A DNA stretch of 64,000 nucleotides from Arthrobacter ipis (GTDB taxonomy: Bacteria; Actinomycetota; Actinomycetes; Actinomycetales; Micrococcaceae). Location of the stretch: assembly GCF_014694315.1 (NCBI RefSeq), contig NZ_JAAOXD010000004.1, forward strand, positions 332,868 to 396,867. Reading direction: 5' to 3'. Of this stretch, positions 8,254 through 18,148 are shown piece after piece. A model generated the notes under the pieces. That model worked only from the letters and a program-made list of their open reading frames with translations. It did not search any database and was not told the DNA's origin. Both the position numbers and the translations under genes were made by a program. Numbering within the stretch: position 1 is the stretch's first letter; each line of letters begins with the position of its first letter.

Positions 8254-9083
8254 CAGTCCTGACCCAGGGCCACGCCGTCACGGACGAAGCCCGGAACCGG
8301 CGCTTCGGCCCCCTGTACTCGCGCAACGCCCGGGCGGTGATCGGGCGCGGGCTGATGGCCACCAAGAGCAGCAACTGGATGGTCATGCTGTCCGGGTTCT
8401 TCGAGCCTGTGCTGTTCCTGATTTCCATGGGCGTCGGGATGGGTGCCGTGGTGGGTAACGTCTCCGGTCCGGGCGGCCAGGAGATCAGCTACGCGGCGTA
8501 CATCGCCCCGGCGCTCCTTGCGGTCTCGGCCATGAACGGGGCGGTGTACGACTCCACCTGGAATGTCTTCTTCAAGATGAACTTCGCCAAGCTCTACCAG
8601 GGGATGCTGTACACCTCGCTCGGGCCCGTGGACGTGGCAATCGGCGAGATCATCCTGGCCCTGCTGCGCGGCCTGCTGTACGCCACAGGGTTCACGGCGG
8701 TCATGGGGCTGATGGGCCTGATCACCACTCCATGGGCGCTGCTGATGATTCCGGCCTCGGTGCTGATCGCGTTCGGGTTCGCCAGCTTCGGCATGGGCAT
8801 CACGAGCTTCATGAAGACCTTCCAGCAGATGGACTGGGTGAACTTCATCATGCTGCCGATGTTCCTGTTCAGCGCCACCTTCTATCCGCTGAGCGTCTAC
8901 CCCGAGTACATCCAGTGGCTGATCCAGGCCATGCCGCTGTGGCACGGCGTGGAGCTGCTGCGGCAGATCAGCGCGGCCTCCTTCACCCCGGCGACGGCCA
9001 TCCACGTGGGCTACTACCTGGTGATGATCGTGCTGGGCCTCATGCTCACCACCGGCAGGCTGCGGAGCCTGTTCCTGAAGTAG
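8250..9083 (+). CDS. ABC-2 type exporter permease 2
   Basis: This is the second DrrB-like permease, 277 residues. It is a paralogue of the upstream gene: both carry the MPMFLFSATFYPLSVYP-type segment and an IWHG/LWHGVELLR motif near the C-terminus. Six hydrophobic segments are predicted. GTG 8250 overlaps the previous stop, with AGGAGGATGGGG just upstream as ribosome-binding site. It is the last gene of the three-gene exporter operon. Confidence 0.9.
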   Translation: MTVLTQGHAVTDEARNRRFGPLYSRNARAVIGRGLMATKSSNWMVMLSGFFEPVLFLISMGVGMGAVVGNVSGPGGQEISYAAYIAPALLAVSAMNGAVYDSTWNVFFKMNFAKLYQGMLYTSLGPVDVAIGEIILALLRGLLYATGFTAVMGLMGLITTPWALLMIPASVLIAFGFASFGMGITSFMKTFQQMDWVNFIMLPMFLFSATFYPLSVYPEYIQWLIQAMPLWHGVELLRQISAASFTPATAIHVGYYLVMIVLGLMLTTGRLRSLFLK

Positions 9084-9145
9084 ACAGGTGTTCGCCGCCG
9101 GTGGAAGCGTCCTGGGGCGGTCCGGGGATTTGAGAGAATAGCTTC

Positions 9146-9709
9146 ATGCAATCTCTGGGCAGCTCCAAGTCTTCATCCACCCCGGGCCGGGGCGGATTCT
9201 CCATGTTCCGCATCAGCGGTCCGGGCCTGCTGGTCCTGATCACCGCCTTCCTCGTGGCAGTGATCTTCGCCGCCAACCAGAACGACGTCGTCGGCTGGGT
9301 TGTTGCCGTCATCGCGCTGTTCTGGCTGGCGCTGGCTTCCTTCGTGGTCTTCAGCATCCAGCGGGCGGCCAAGAAGGCCGGGGCAAAGATCAACGAGGCG
9401 CACAACGCGTTCAACGCCGCCGCAGGCCGCGCACCCTCCACCGTTTCGGCCGACCACGGCGGAACCCGCCTGGTCCGTGAACGCGGCGAGGCCGAGGAAA
9501 TCCGGGACATGAAGCTGGACCACTCCTTCAAGATCGTGCAGGTGCAGGTACGCGTGGTGGAGCAGGAGCGGGCCAAGGGCGCAGCTGCGGACCAGGACAC
9601 CATCCGCCGCGCCCTGGAGACCATCGAAATCACCGCCACCAACGCACGTGACATGATCAAGTCGTCCGGCGGCTCCGGCGAGCCCGTGGCCGGAACCATC
9701 ATCGACTAG
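9146..9709 (+). CDS. conserved membrane protein of unknown function
   Basis: The protein has 187 residues. After a Ser/Gly-rich head come two membrane segments (about 28-46 and 51-71), then a basic stretch and a hydrophilic C-terminal half with a heptad-like helix (EERGEAEEIRDMKLDHSF to about 165). The C-terminal end is a GG-rich tail. I recognise no catalytic motif. GAGAAT six bases before ATG 9146 and the lack of a ribosome-binding site suggest a leaderless mRNA. It stands just before xthA on the same strand. Confidence 0.75.
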   Translation: MQSLGSSKSSSTPGRGGFSMFRISGPGLLVLITAFLVAVIFAANQNDVVGWVVAVIALFWLALASFVVFSIQRAAKKAGAKINEAHNAFNAAAGRAPSTVSADHGGTRLVRERGEAEEIRDMKLDHSFKIVQVQVRVVEQERAKGAAADQDTIRRALETIEITATNARDMIKSSGGSGEPVAGTIID

Positions 9710-9719
9710 AGTGGAACGG

Positions 9720-10553
9720 GTGAGCTCGGCATTGAAGAAGGACCACCTTCGCATCGCAACAGTCAACGTCAACGGCCTCCGTGCTGCCTACAAAAAGGGC
9801 ATGTCGGAATGGCTCGCGACCCGCGAAGTGGACATCCTGACGCTGCAGGAAGTCCGGGCCCCTGATGCCATCGTCCGCCAGCTCATCGGCGAAGGGTGGC
9901 ACATCCTGCACGCCGAAGCCGAGGCCAAGGGCCGCGCCGGCGTAGCCATCGCCTCCCGCGAGGAGCCCCTCGTCACCCGCGACCACATCGGCGACGACTA
10001 CTTCGCCACAGCCGGCCGCTGGGTGGAGGCGGACTTCCGGGTCCGCGACGCCGAAGGCAACGCGTCCCAGCTGACCGTCGTGAGCGCCTACGTGCACTCC
10101 GGCGAGGCCGGCACCCCCAAGCAGGAGGACAAATACCGCTTCCTGGATCTTATGAGCACGCGTCTGCCCGAGCTCACCAAGCACAGCGACCACGCCCTGG
10201 TCACCGGTGACCTGAACGTCGGCCATACTGAGCTGGACATCAAGAACTGGAAGGGCAACGTCAAGCGTGCCGGCTTCCTGCCCGAGGAGCGCGCCTACTT
10301 CGACCGCTTCTTTGGTGAGGAAATCGGCTGGAAGGATGTTCACAGGGGCCTGGCGGGCAACGTCAACGGCCCCTACACCTGGTGGTCCCAGCGCGGCCAG
10401 GCCTTCGACAACGACACCGGCTGGCGCATCGACTACCACCTGGCCACCCCCGCCCTCGCGGCCGCCGCAGTTTCGGCCGTCGTGGACCGGGCACCCTCGT
10501 GGGACACCCGCTTCTCTGACCACGCCCCGCTGGTAGTGGACTACCGGCTCTAG
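9720..10553 (+). CDS. xthA: exodeoxyribonuclease III / AP endonuclease
   Basis: This is a DNA repair nuclease of the endonuclease-exonuclease-phosphatase fold that cuts at abasic sites and trims 3' ends. It has 277 residues. Motifs seen are TVNVNGLRAA, the metal-binding Glu in TLQEVRAPD, TGDLNVGHTELDIKN with the catalytic Asp and Asn, and SDHAPLVVDY at the end. TAGAGT (9707-9712) lies seven bases before GTG 9720, which favours that start on a leaderless mRNA; GTG 9711 is the alternative. Confidence 0.93.
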   Translation: MSSALKKDHLRIATVNVNGLRAAYKKGMSEWLATREVDILTLQEVRAPDAIVRQLIGEGWHILHAEAEAKGRAGVAIASREEPLVTRDHIGDDYFATAGRWVEADFRVRDAEGNASQLTVVSAYVHSGEAGTPKQEDKYRFLDLMSTRLPELTKHSDHALVTGDLNVGHTELDIKNWKGNVKRAGFLPEERAYFDRFFGEEIGWKDVHRGLAGNVNGPYTWWSQRGQAFDNDTGWRIDYHLATPALAAAAVSAVVDRAPSWDTRFSDHAPLVVDYRL

Positions 10554-12273
<1,720 letters not shown>

Positions 12274-13331
12274 GCGTGCTCAGCTGCTGCTGGCGGTGAT
12301 CCGAAAGCGGGTGGAGTTGGGCAAGGTCCGCAGGTCCGGCCAGGGGGCGTTTCCGCAGCTCATGGCCCTGGTCCAGTGGCTGCAGGCCAGGCTGAACGCC
12401 TTCCGCCCGATGCGGGCCTGGCAGCACTACACCCGGCAGCACGGCCCGCTGATGAGCGCGGGCACCGGCTTCAACATGTTCTTCTCCATCACCGGCCTGC
12501 TGGCCACCGGGTTCTCCATCGCGGGCCTGGCGCTCCGCGGCCAGCCGGCTCTCCTTGACCGGATCACCGCAAGCGTGGCCGAAAGCGCCCCCGGGCTGCT
12601 GAAGGTCGACGGCGGAGACGGGCTGGTGGACCCCAAGGACCTCCTGAATCCCGACGGTCTCGGCTGGACGGCGGTGATCGCCGCCGTCGTCACCGTCATC
12701 ACGTCCCTGGGCTGGATCGCCGGCCTCCGGGAGGGGCTCCGCGGCGTGATGATGCTGGGCCCGCTTAAACTCAATCCCGTGGTCCTCAAACTGCACGACG
12801 CCGGAACGCTGCTGTTGCTGGGCGTCGCCCTGGTCATCAGCTCGGGTGCGTCCCTCGTGTTCGGCACGGCGGCGGGCTGGGCGATGGAGCAGCTACGCCT
12901 GGATCCGGCCGTGGCCGGCCCGATGGCGGCGCTGATCAAGATCGCCGTGCCGCTGGTCCTGAACTGGATCACGGCGCTGATCATGTTCCGGCTGGCCGGC
13001 GGCCTGAAGCTGTCCCGGCAGGCGCTGCTGGAAGGAACCATCCTCGCAGGTGTGGGTACCACTGCGCTGCAGGTCTTCAGCACCGAACTGCTGGCCGGTG
13101 CCGGACGCAACCCCATCCTGGCGCCGTTCGCGATCATCATCGGGCTGCTGATCTGGTTCAACCTGGTCAGCCAGGTCTACCTTGTGGCCGCGTCCTGGTC
13201 AGCAATCCGAGAGGAGGACCTGAAGGCCTCGCCGGCGGCCAAGACCAGGGGCTGGGGGTCACGGCAGGTGCAGCCCGGAAAGACGCCGGTGGAAGGGTAC
13301 CACCCGGCCGAGCACCCGCGCCCCGTGGGCG

Positions 13332-14102
13332 TCAGTGTCCGGCGTCGAGGTACTGGTCGGCCCACGCCGCGATAATCTTCGCAGCCCGCGCCGCCTGCCC
13401 CTTGCCGGTCAGGAGGTGGTCGCTGCCCTCCAGCGAGACGAAGTTCCGCGGATGGCGGGCGGTCTGGAAGATCGTGCTGGCGTTCTCGATGCCCACGGTG
13501 TTGTCCGTGGGGGAGTGCAGGACCATCAGGGGCTTGTGCAGCCGCTTGATGCAGTCCGTGAGGTCGGCGTTCTCCAGGTCCTCCACGAAGTGCCGGCGGA
13601 TCTCCACGCGCTTGCCGCCCAGGTCCACCTCGGCGCTGCCTTCGCTGAGGATCTTGTCGAGCGCCGCATCAAAGACGTGGGCCACGTGCTTGGGGGAGAA
13701 GGGCGCCCCGACAGTGGCGACCGCATCGACTTCCGGGATCTCTGATGCGGCCGCGAGGACGGCGGCGCCGCCGAAGGAATGCCCCACCAGCAGGGAGATG
13801 GCCCGGCCCTCGGCCCGCATGTACTCCGCAGCCCGGACCGTGTCCGCCACCTTATGGCTGAACGACCCCGCGGACCATTGGCCCGCTGAGCCGCCGAGGC
13901 CCACGTTGTCGAAGCGGAGCATGCCGATCCCGCTGTCCGCCAGTGCCTTGCACATCCGGGATGCCGCGGGGCTGTCCTTGCCAAGCGTGAAGCCGTGCGA
14001 AAAGACGCCCCAGCCCTTCACCGGGCCGTCCGGCACATCGAGAATGCCGGAGAGCAGTTCGCCGGTGGTGCCTTCGAACGAGACTTTTTCGGAGCGGTGC
14101 AT
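13332..14102 (-). CDS. alpha/beta hydrolase (serine hydrolase)
   Basis: The protein has 256 residues. The nucleophile elbow is GHSFGG with Ser at about 105, a GVFSHGFTLGKDS oxyanion-type loop is near residue 35, an acid candidate is Asp in LHSPTDNTVG, and the base is His in GSDHLLTGKG. The family resembles OsmC-associated or lysophospholipase-like hydrolases; the substrate is unknown. I chose ATG 14102, which has GGGAAAG upstream on the minus strand. The frame is open further, but only through the repeat element at 14118-14242. Confidence 0.9.
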   Translation of the reverse strand: MHRSEKVSFEGTTGELLSGILDVPDGPVKGWGVFSHGFTLGKDSPAASRMCKALADSGIGMLRFDNVGLGGSAGQWSAGSFSHKVADTVRAAEYMRAEGRAISLLVGHSFGGAAVLAAASEIPEVDAVATVGAPFSPKHVAHVFDAALDKILSEGSAEVDLGGKRVEIRRHFVEDLENADLTDCIKRLHKPLMVLHSPTDNTVGIENASTIFQTARHPRNFVSLEGSDHLLTGKGQAARAAKIIAAWADQYLDAGH

Positions 14103-14117
14103 CTGTTCTTTCCCTGA

Positions 14118-14242
14118 TGGTTGAGTTGGTCGAAACCGTGCCCGGTGGTTGAGCTGGGCCCACGCCCGCCGGGTTCCGGGCCGAGTTTGCGAGGTCAGGG
14201 CGCGGGTGGGGAGAAACCAGGATTTCGACAGGCTCAATCACC
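14118..14242. repeat. mobile-looking repeat, most complete copy
   Basis: From the left: the 20-bp module TGGTTGAGTTGGTCGAAACC (14118-14137), then GGTGGTTGAGC (from 14144), then the core (14153-14215, beginning TGGGCCCACGCCCGCC), then ATTTCGACAGGCTCAATCACC at the right. The two outer sequences GGTGGTTGAGC and GCTCAATCACC are inverted relative to each other. The unit therefore looks like a small non-coding element with terminal inverted repeats (REP/MITE style). It sits between the hydrolase start and the sdhB terminator. Confidence 0.75.
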
Positions 14243-14255
14243 GGAGTCGGAAAAC

Positions 14256-14310
14256 GACGACGGCGCCGCTCACCGTACGTTTACCGTACGTGGTGAGCGA
14301 CGCCGTCGTC
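14256..14310 (-). terminator. terminator of the sdh operon
   Basis: GACGACGGCG...CGCCGTCGTC encloses GCTCACC/GGTGAGC and GTACG/CGTAC, giving a near-continuous stem of over 20 bp. On the minus strand it is followed by TTTT. It begins 13 bp after the sdhB stop. Confidence 0.85.
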
Positions 14311-14322
14311 CGCGCTTAATCC

Positions 14323-15105
14323 CTAGATCTTGCGGGCCAGGATGGCCTGCTTGACCTCTGCGATGGCCTGCGTGACCTGGATGCCGCGGGGGCACGCCTC
14401 CGAGCAGTTGAAGGTGGTGCGGCAGCGCCACACGCCTTCCTTGTCGTTGAGGATCTCCAGGCGCATGTCACCGGCGTCGTCACGGGAGTCAAAGATGAAC
14501 CGGTGGGCGTTCACGATCGCTGCCGGGCCGAAATACTGGCCATCGGTCCAGAACACCGGGCAGGACGACGTGCACGCGGCGCACAGGATGCACTTGGTGG
14601 TGTCGTCGAAGCGCTCACGGTCCTCGGCGGACTGCAGGCGTTCCTTCGTGGGCGCGTGGCCCTTGTTGATGAGGAACGGCATGACCTCGCGGAAGGACTG
14701 GAAGAACGGCTCCATGTCCACGATCAGGTCCTTCTCCACCGGAAGGCCCTTGATGGGCTCAACGGTGATGGGCTTGGACGTGTCCAGGTCCTTCAGCAGG
14801 GTTTTGCAGGCGAGGCGGTTGCGGCCGTTGATGCGCATGGCATCGGAACCGCAGACGCCGTGGGCGCAGGAGCGGCGGAAGGAGACGCTGCCGTCGATTT
14901 CCCACTTGATCTTGTGCAGGGCGTCCAGCACGCGGTCCGTGCCGTACATGGTCAGCTTGTAGTCGTCCCAGCGGGCTTCGGCGGAAACCTCGGGGTCGTA
15001 GCGGCGGACGCGCAGGGTGATGTCGAACGTCGGGATTTCCCCGCCGCCGCCAACACCGGCGGGAAGTTCGATCTTGGAGGCTGGCTCAGCAAGTTCAGCG
15101 GACAT
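14323..15105 (-). CDS. sdhB: succinate dehydrogenase iron-sulfur subunit
   Basis: SdhB carries electrons from the flavoprotein to menaquinone in complex II. It has 260 residues. The plant-type 2Fe-2S cluster is marked by SCAHGVCGSDAM and the later Cys in RLACK. The 4Fe-4S and 3Fe-4S clusters are marked by CILCAACTSSCP and CRTTFNCSEACPRG. The gene starts one base after the sdhA stop, with a ribosome-binding site inside the end of sdhA, and ends at a strong terminator. Confidence 0.97.
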   Translation of the reverse strand: MSAELAEPASKIELPAGVGGGGEIPTFDITLRVRRYDPEVSAEARWDDYKLTMYGTDRVLDALHKIKWEIDGSVSFRRSCAHGVCGSDAMRINGRNRLACKTLLKDLDTSKPITVEPIKGLPVEKDLIVDMEPFFQSFREVMPFLINKGHAPTKERLQSAEDRERFDDTTKCILCAACTSSCPVFWTDGQYFGPAAIVNAHRFIFDSRDDAGDMRLEILNDKEGVWRCRTTFNCSEACPRGIQVTQAIAEVKQAILARKI

Positions 15106-15106
15106 A

Positions 15107-16909
15107 TTAGTACTTCCTCACCATCGGCTCGTAGCGCGTAAAGACAACCGGCTTGGTGGCAAGCCGGACACCGGCGATTGCCTCCTCCGCGGAACCGTCG
15201 GCCGGTGCGTGGTCTTCTTTGTACGCCATGGAGTGCTTCATGAATTTTTCGTCGTCGCGTTCGGGGAAGTCCTCGCGGAAGTGGCCGCCGCGCGATTCCT
15301 CACGGTGCAGGGCAGCAACCGTCATGACCCTGGCCAGTTCCAGCAGGAACCCGAGCTCAACGGCCTCCAGCAGGTCAAGGTTGAAGCGCTTGCCCTTGTC
15401 CTGGACGTTGATGCGGGTGTAGCGCTCCTCGAAGGACTCGATGTCCCGGAGGACCTGGTTGAGCGTGTCAGCCGTGCGGAACACCTGCATGTTGGCGTCC
15501 ATGGTGTCCTGCAGTTCCTTGCGGATCGCGGAGACCTTCTCGGTGCCGTTGGCGTTGCGGGCCACGTCCAGGAGGCTGATGGTGAAGTCTTCCGGGTTCT
15601 CCGGCAGCTCCACGAAGTCAGCCGTCTTGGCGTATTCGGCGGCGGCGATGCCGGCGCGCTTGCCGAACACGTTGATGTCCAGCAGCGAGTTGGTGCCCAG
15701 GCGGTTGGAGCCGTGCACGGAAACGCAGGCCACCTCGCCGGCGGCGTAGAGGCCCGGAACAACAGTGTCGTTGTCCTGCAGGACCTCGGTGGTGATGTTC
15801 GTCGGGATGCCGCCCATGGCGTAGTGGGCCGTCGGGAAGACGGGGACCGGCTCCGTGTAGGGCTCCACGCCGAGGTAGGTGCGGGCGAACTCCGTGATGT
15901 CCGGCAGCTTGGCGTCGATGTGGGCGGGCTCAAGGTGCGTCAGGTCAAGGAGCACGTAGTCCTTGTTCGGACCGCAGCCGCGGCCTTCGCGGACCTCGTT
16001 GGCCATGGAGCGGGCCACGATGTCACGAGGGGCGAGGTCCTTGATGGTGGGGGCGTAGCGCTCCATGAAGCGCTCACCCTCGGAGTTGCGCAGGATGGCA
16101 CCTTCACCGCGGGCGGCCTCGGACAGGAGGATGCCCAGGCCGGCGAGGCCGGTCGGGTGGAACTGGAAGAACTCCATGTCCTCCAGGGGGATGCCGCGGC
16201 GGAACGCGATGCCCATGCCGTCACCGGTCAGGGTGTGGGCGTTCGAGGTGGTCTTGAAGACCTTGCCGGCGCCGCCGGAGGCGAACACCACGGACTTGGC
16301 CTGGAAGACGTGCAGCTCGCCGGAGGCGAGGTCGTAGGACACGACGCCGGCCACGCGCTTCTGCTTGAACGGCGTGCCGTCCTCGCGCACGGCGTCTTCC
16401 TCGACGGTCAGGAGGTCCAGGACGTAGTACTCGTTGTAGAACTCGACGTTGTGCTTGACGCAGTTTTGGTACAGGGTCTGGAGGATCATGTGGCCCGTGC
16501 GGTCGGCGGCGTAGCACGCGCGGCGCACCGGTGCCTTGCCGTGGTCACGGGTGTGGCCGCCGAAGCGGCGCTGGTCGATGCGGCCCTCGGGCGTGCGGTT
16601 GAACGGCAGGCCCATCTTCTCGAGGTCCAGCACCGCGTCGATGGCTTCCTTGGCCATGACCTCGGCGGCGTCCTGGTCAACCAGGTAGTCGCCGCCCTTG
16701 ATGGTGTCGAAGGTGTGCCATTCCCAGTTGTCTTCCTCGACATTGGCCAGGGCTGCACACATGCCGCCCTGTGCCGCACCCGTGTGGGAGCGGGTGGGGT
16801 ACAGCTTGGTCAGTACTGCTGTTCGCGCACGCTGACCGGACTCGATCGCGGCGCGCATCCCGGCGCCACCGGCACCGACGATGACGACGTCGTACTTATG
16901 GACCTGCAT
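15107..16909 (-). CDS. sdhA: succinate dehydrogenase flavoprotein subunit
   Basis: This subunit oxidises succinate to fumarate in the TCA cycle at the membrane. It has 600 residues. The N-terminal Rossmann motif is VIVGAGGAGMRAA, His42 in RSHTGAAQGG is the expected covalent FAD attachment site, and HPTGL and GGHTRDHGKAPVRR contain the substrate-binding residues. I chose ATG 16909 because homology starts at MQVHKYDVVIVG and GAGAAAGAG lies just upstream. A 106-bp gap with a terminator-like hairpin separates it from sdhD. Confidence 0.97.
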   Translation of the reverse strand: MQVHKYDVVIVGAGGAGMRAAIESGQRARTAVLTKLYPTRSHTGAAQGGMCAALANVEEDNWEWHTFDTIKGGDYLVDQDAAEVMAKEAIDAVLDLEKMGLPFNRTPEGRIDQRRFGGHTRDHGKAPVRRACYAADRTGHMILQTLYQNCVKHNVEFYNEYYVLDLLTVEEDAVREDGTPFKQKRVAGVVSYDLASGELHVFQAKSVVFASGGAGKVFKTTSNAHTLTGDGMGIAFRRGIPLEDMEFFQFHPTGLAGLGILLSEAARGEGAILRNSEGERFMERYAPTIKDLAPRDIVARSMANEVREGRGCGPNKDYVLLDLTHLEPAHIDAKLPDITEFARTYLGVEPYTEPVPVFPTAHYAMGGIPTNITTEVLQDNDTVVPGLYAAGEVACVSVHGSNRLGTNSLLDINVFGKRAGIAAAEYAKTADFVELPENPEDFTISLLDVARNANGTEKVSAIRKELQDTMDANMQVFRTADTLNQVLRDIESFEERYTRINVQDKGKRFNLDLLEAVELGFLLELARVMTVAALHREESRGGHFREDFPERDDEKFMKHSMAYKEDHAPADGSAEEAIAGVRLATKPVVFTRYEPMVRKY

Positions 16910-16972
16910 ACCAGACGCTCTTTCTCTCAAAATTCGCAATAAAACAGCGGGCGGCCGGAGCCGTCTCCGCAC

Positions 16973-17006
16973 AAAAACTGCGGCCCGCCAATGGATGGCG
17001 GGCCGC
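16973..17006 (-). terminator. hairpin terminator inside the sdh operon
   Basis: Read on the minus strand, GCGGCCCGCC-ATCCATT-GGCGGGCCGC is followed two bases later by TTTTT. It lies just after the sdhD stop and about 65 bp before sdhA. It is expected to stop part of the transcription, reducing sdhAB relative to sdhCD, or to protect a processed 3' end. Confidence 0.7.
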
Positions 17007-17015
17007 CACGGGATG

Positions 17016-17507
17016 CTACGCGGGGCAGAAGCCACCGGGCAGCTGGACGCCGTCCACTACGGGGCACGGGTTGAAGGTGAAGATCACCAGGGTGCCGAGG
17101 ATGATGATGACGGCGGAGGCTGCGTAGAGGACCATCTTGAGCCAGAAGCGGGTGGAGTCCTTCTCGGCGTAGTCGTTGATGATGGTGCGCACGCCGTTGG
17201 TGCCGTGAAGCATGGCGAGCCACAGCATGGCCAGGTCCCAGAACTGCCAGAACGGATCTGCCCACTTACCGGCAACGAAGCCGAAGTCGATGGCGTGGAT
17301 GCCTTCGCCCACCAGGAGGTTCACGATGAGGTGGCCGAAGATCAGCACTACCAGGACCACGCCGGAGAGGCGCATAAACAGCCAGGCCAGCATTTCGAAG
17401 TTGCCGCGGGAGGTGCCGTTGCGGCGGTACTTCGGGGCGATCTTGCCGGACTCGGGCTTGCCGGCGATCTGTCCGCTGCGCGGGGACTGGATCTCAGTTG
17501 CAGACAT
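17016..17507 (-). CDS. sdhD: succinate dehydrogenase membrane anchor subunit
   Basis: This is the hydrophobic anchor of complex II, 163 residues with three membrane segments (about 42-62, 90-110, 122-145) after a polar head of about 38 residues. The second segment ends in LAMLHGTNGVRTIINDY, where the histidine is the usual haem b ligand position. The C-terminus has two Cys (NPCPVVDGVQ and GGFCPA), an actinobacterial trait whose role I cannot state. It lies three bases after sdhC. Confidence 0.92.
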   Translation of the reverse strand: MSATEIQSPRSGQIAGKPESGKIAPKYRRNGTSRGNFEMLAWLFMRLSGVVLVVLIFGHLIVNLLVGEGIHAIDFGFVAGKWADPFWQFWDLAMLWLAMLHGTNGVRTIINDYAEKDSTRFWLKMVLYAASAVIIILGTLVIFTFNPCPVVDGVQLPGGFCPA

Positions 17508-17510
17508 GGC

Positions 17511-17891
17511 TTAGTGACCTCCGAGCGCGAGGGACAGGTGGCGGATGGCGAAGGCGACCATGGTGATGACCCACAGGCCCAGCACCACCCAAAGCATCTG
17601 GCGCTGGTACTTGGCGCCCTTCTTCCAGAAGTCGACGGCGATGATCCGCAGGCCGTTGAAGGCGTGGAACACGATCGCTGCGACGAGGCCCGTTTCACCC
17701 AGGGCCATCAGCGGGTTCTTGTAGGCACCGATTACAGCGGTGTAGGCCTCAGGCGACACCCTCACCAGGGAGGTGTCCAGCACATGGACCAACAAGAAGA
17801 AAAAGATCACTACACCAGTAATGCGGTGTCCAACCCAAGACCACATGCCTTCACGGCCGCGGTACAAGGTGCCAGCTGGTTTCGTCGGCAC
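17511..17891 (-). CDS. sdhC: succinate dehydrogenase cytochrome b556 subunit
   Basis: The protein has 126 residues and three membrane segments. GHRITGVVIFFFLLVHVLD in the first and HAFNGLRIIAVDF in the second carry the conserved His and Arg of the quinone/haem region. I chose GTG 17891, which has GGGAGG eight bases upstream; the open frame further up has no such signal. It is the first gene of sdhCD-AB. Confidence 0.93.
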   Translation of the reverse strand: MPTKPAGTLYRGREGMWSWVGHRITGVVIFFFLLVHVLDTSLVRVSPEAYTAVIGAYKNPLMALGETGLVAAIVFHAFNGLRIIAVDFWKKGAKYQRQMLWVVLGLWVITMVAFAIRHLSLALGGH

Positions 17892-18148
17892 TGAATAAAC
17901 CTCCCTGCAAAACAGTGGCGCTGGCGTGGGATCCACGCGGGGGGAACGCCTACTGCGAGAGCACTCGTAGCTCAGGCCTAAATCTAGGCTTCGCTCACAG
18001 CTTATTCAATTCAGGCGTTCCTTGCCCGCCACGTACTGTACGGATTTTCGACTATTTTGAGACGAAGACCACATCTGTTGCCACTGTATCCACACGCTCG
18101 CCAGCCGCGAAAGACCGCCCTGAGGTGCGTCGGCTAAAGTAGGGCGTG
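17892..18148. promoter_or_regulatory. divergent promoter region sdhC / manC
   Basis: The 257 bp hold the sdh promoter (minus) and the manC promoter (plus). On the plus side TAAAGT (18135-18140) lies 5-8 bases before the manC start. On the sdh side an inverted repeat GCCTA-AATC-TAGGC (17976-17989) overlaps a minus-strand TAGATT that could be the -10. I could not match either to a known regulator. Confidence 0.45.

Noticed and set aside
14103..14237. Longer alpha/beta hydrolase starting at 14237
   Set aside because: The extra 45 codons translate the repeat element and lie upstream of the conserved start.
15017..16942. 641-codon open frame antisense to sdhA
   Set aside because: It mirrors sdhA exactly, is rich in Val/Gly/His as expected of a shadow frame, and lacks a start signal.
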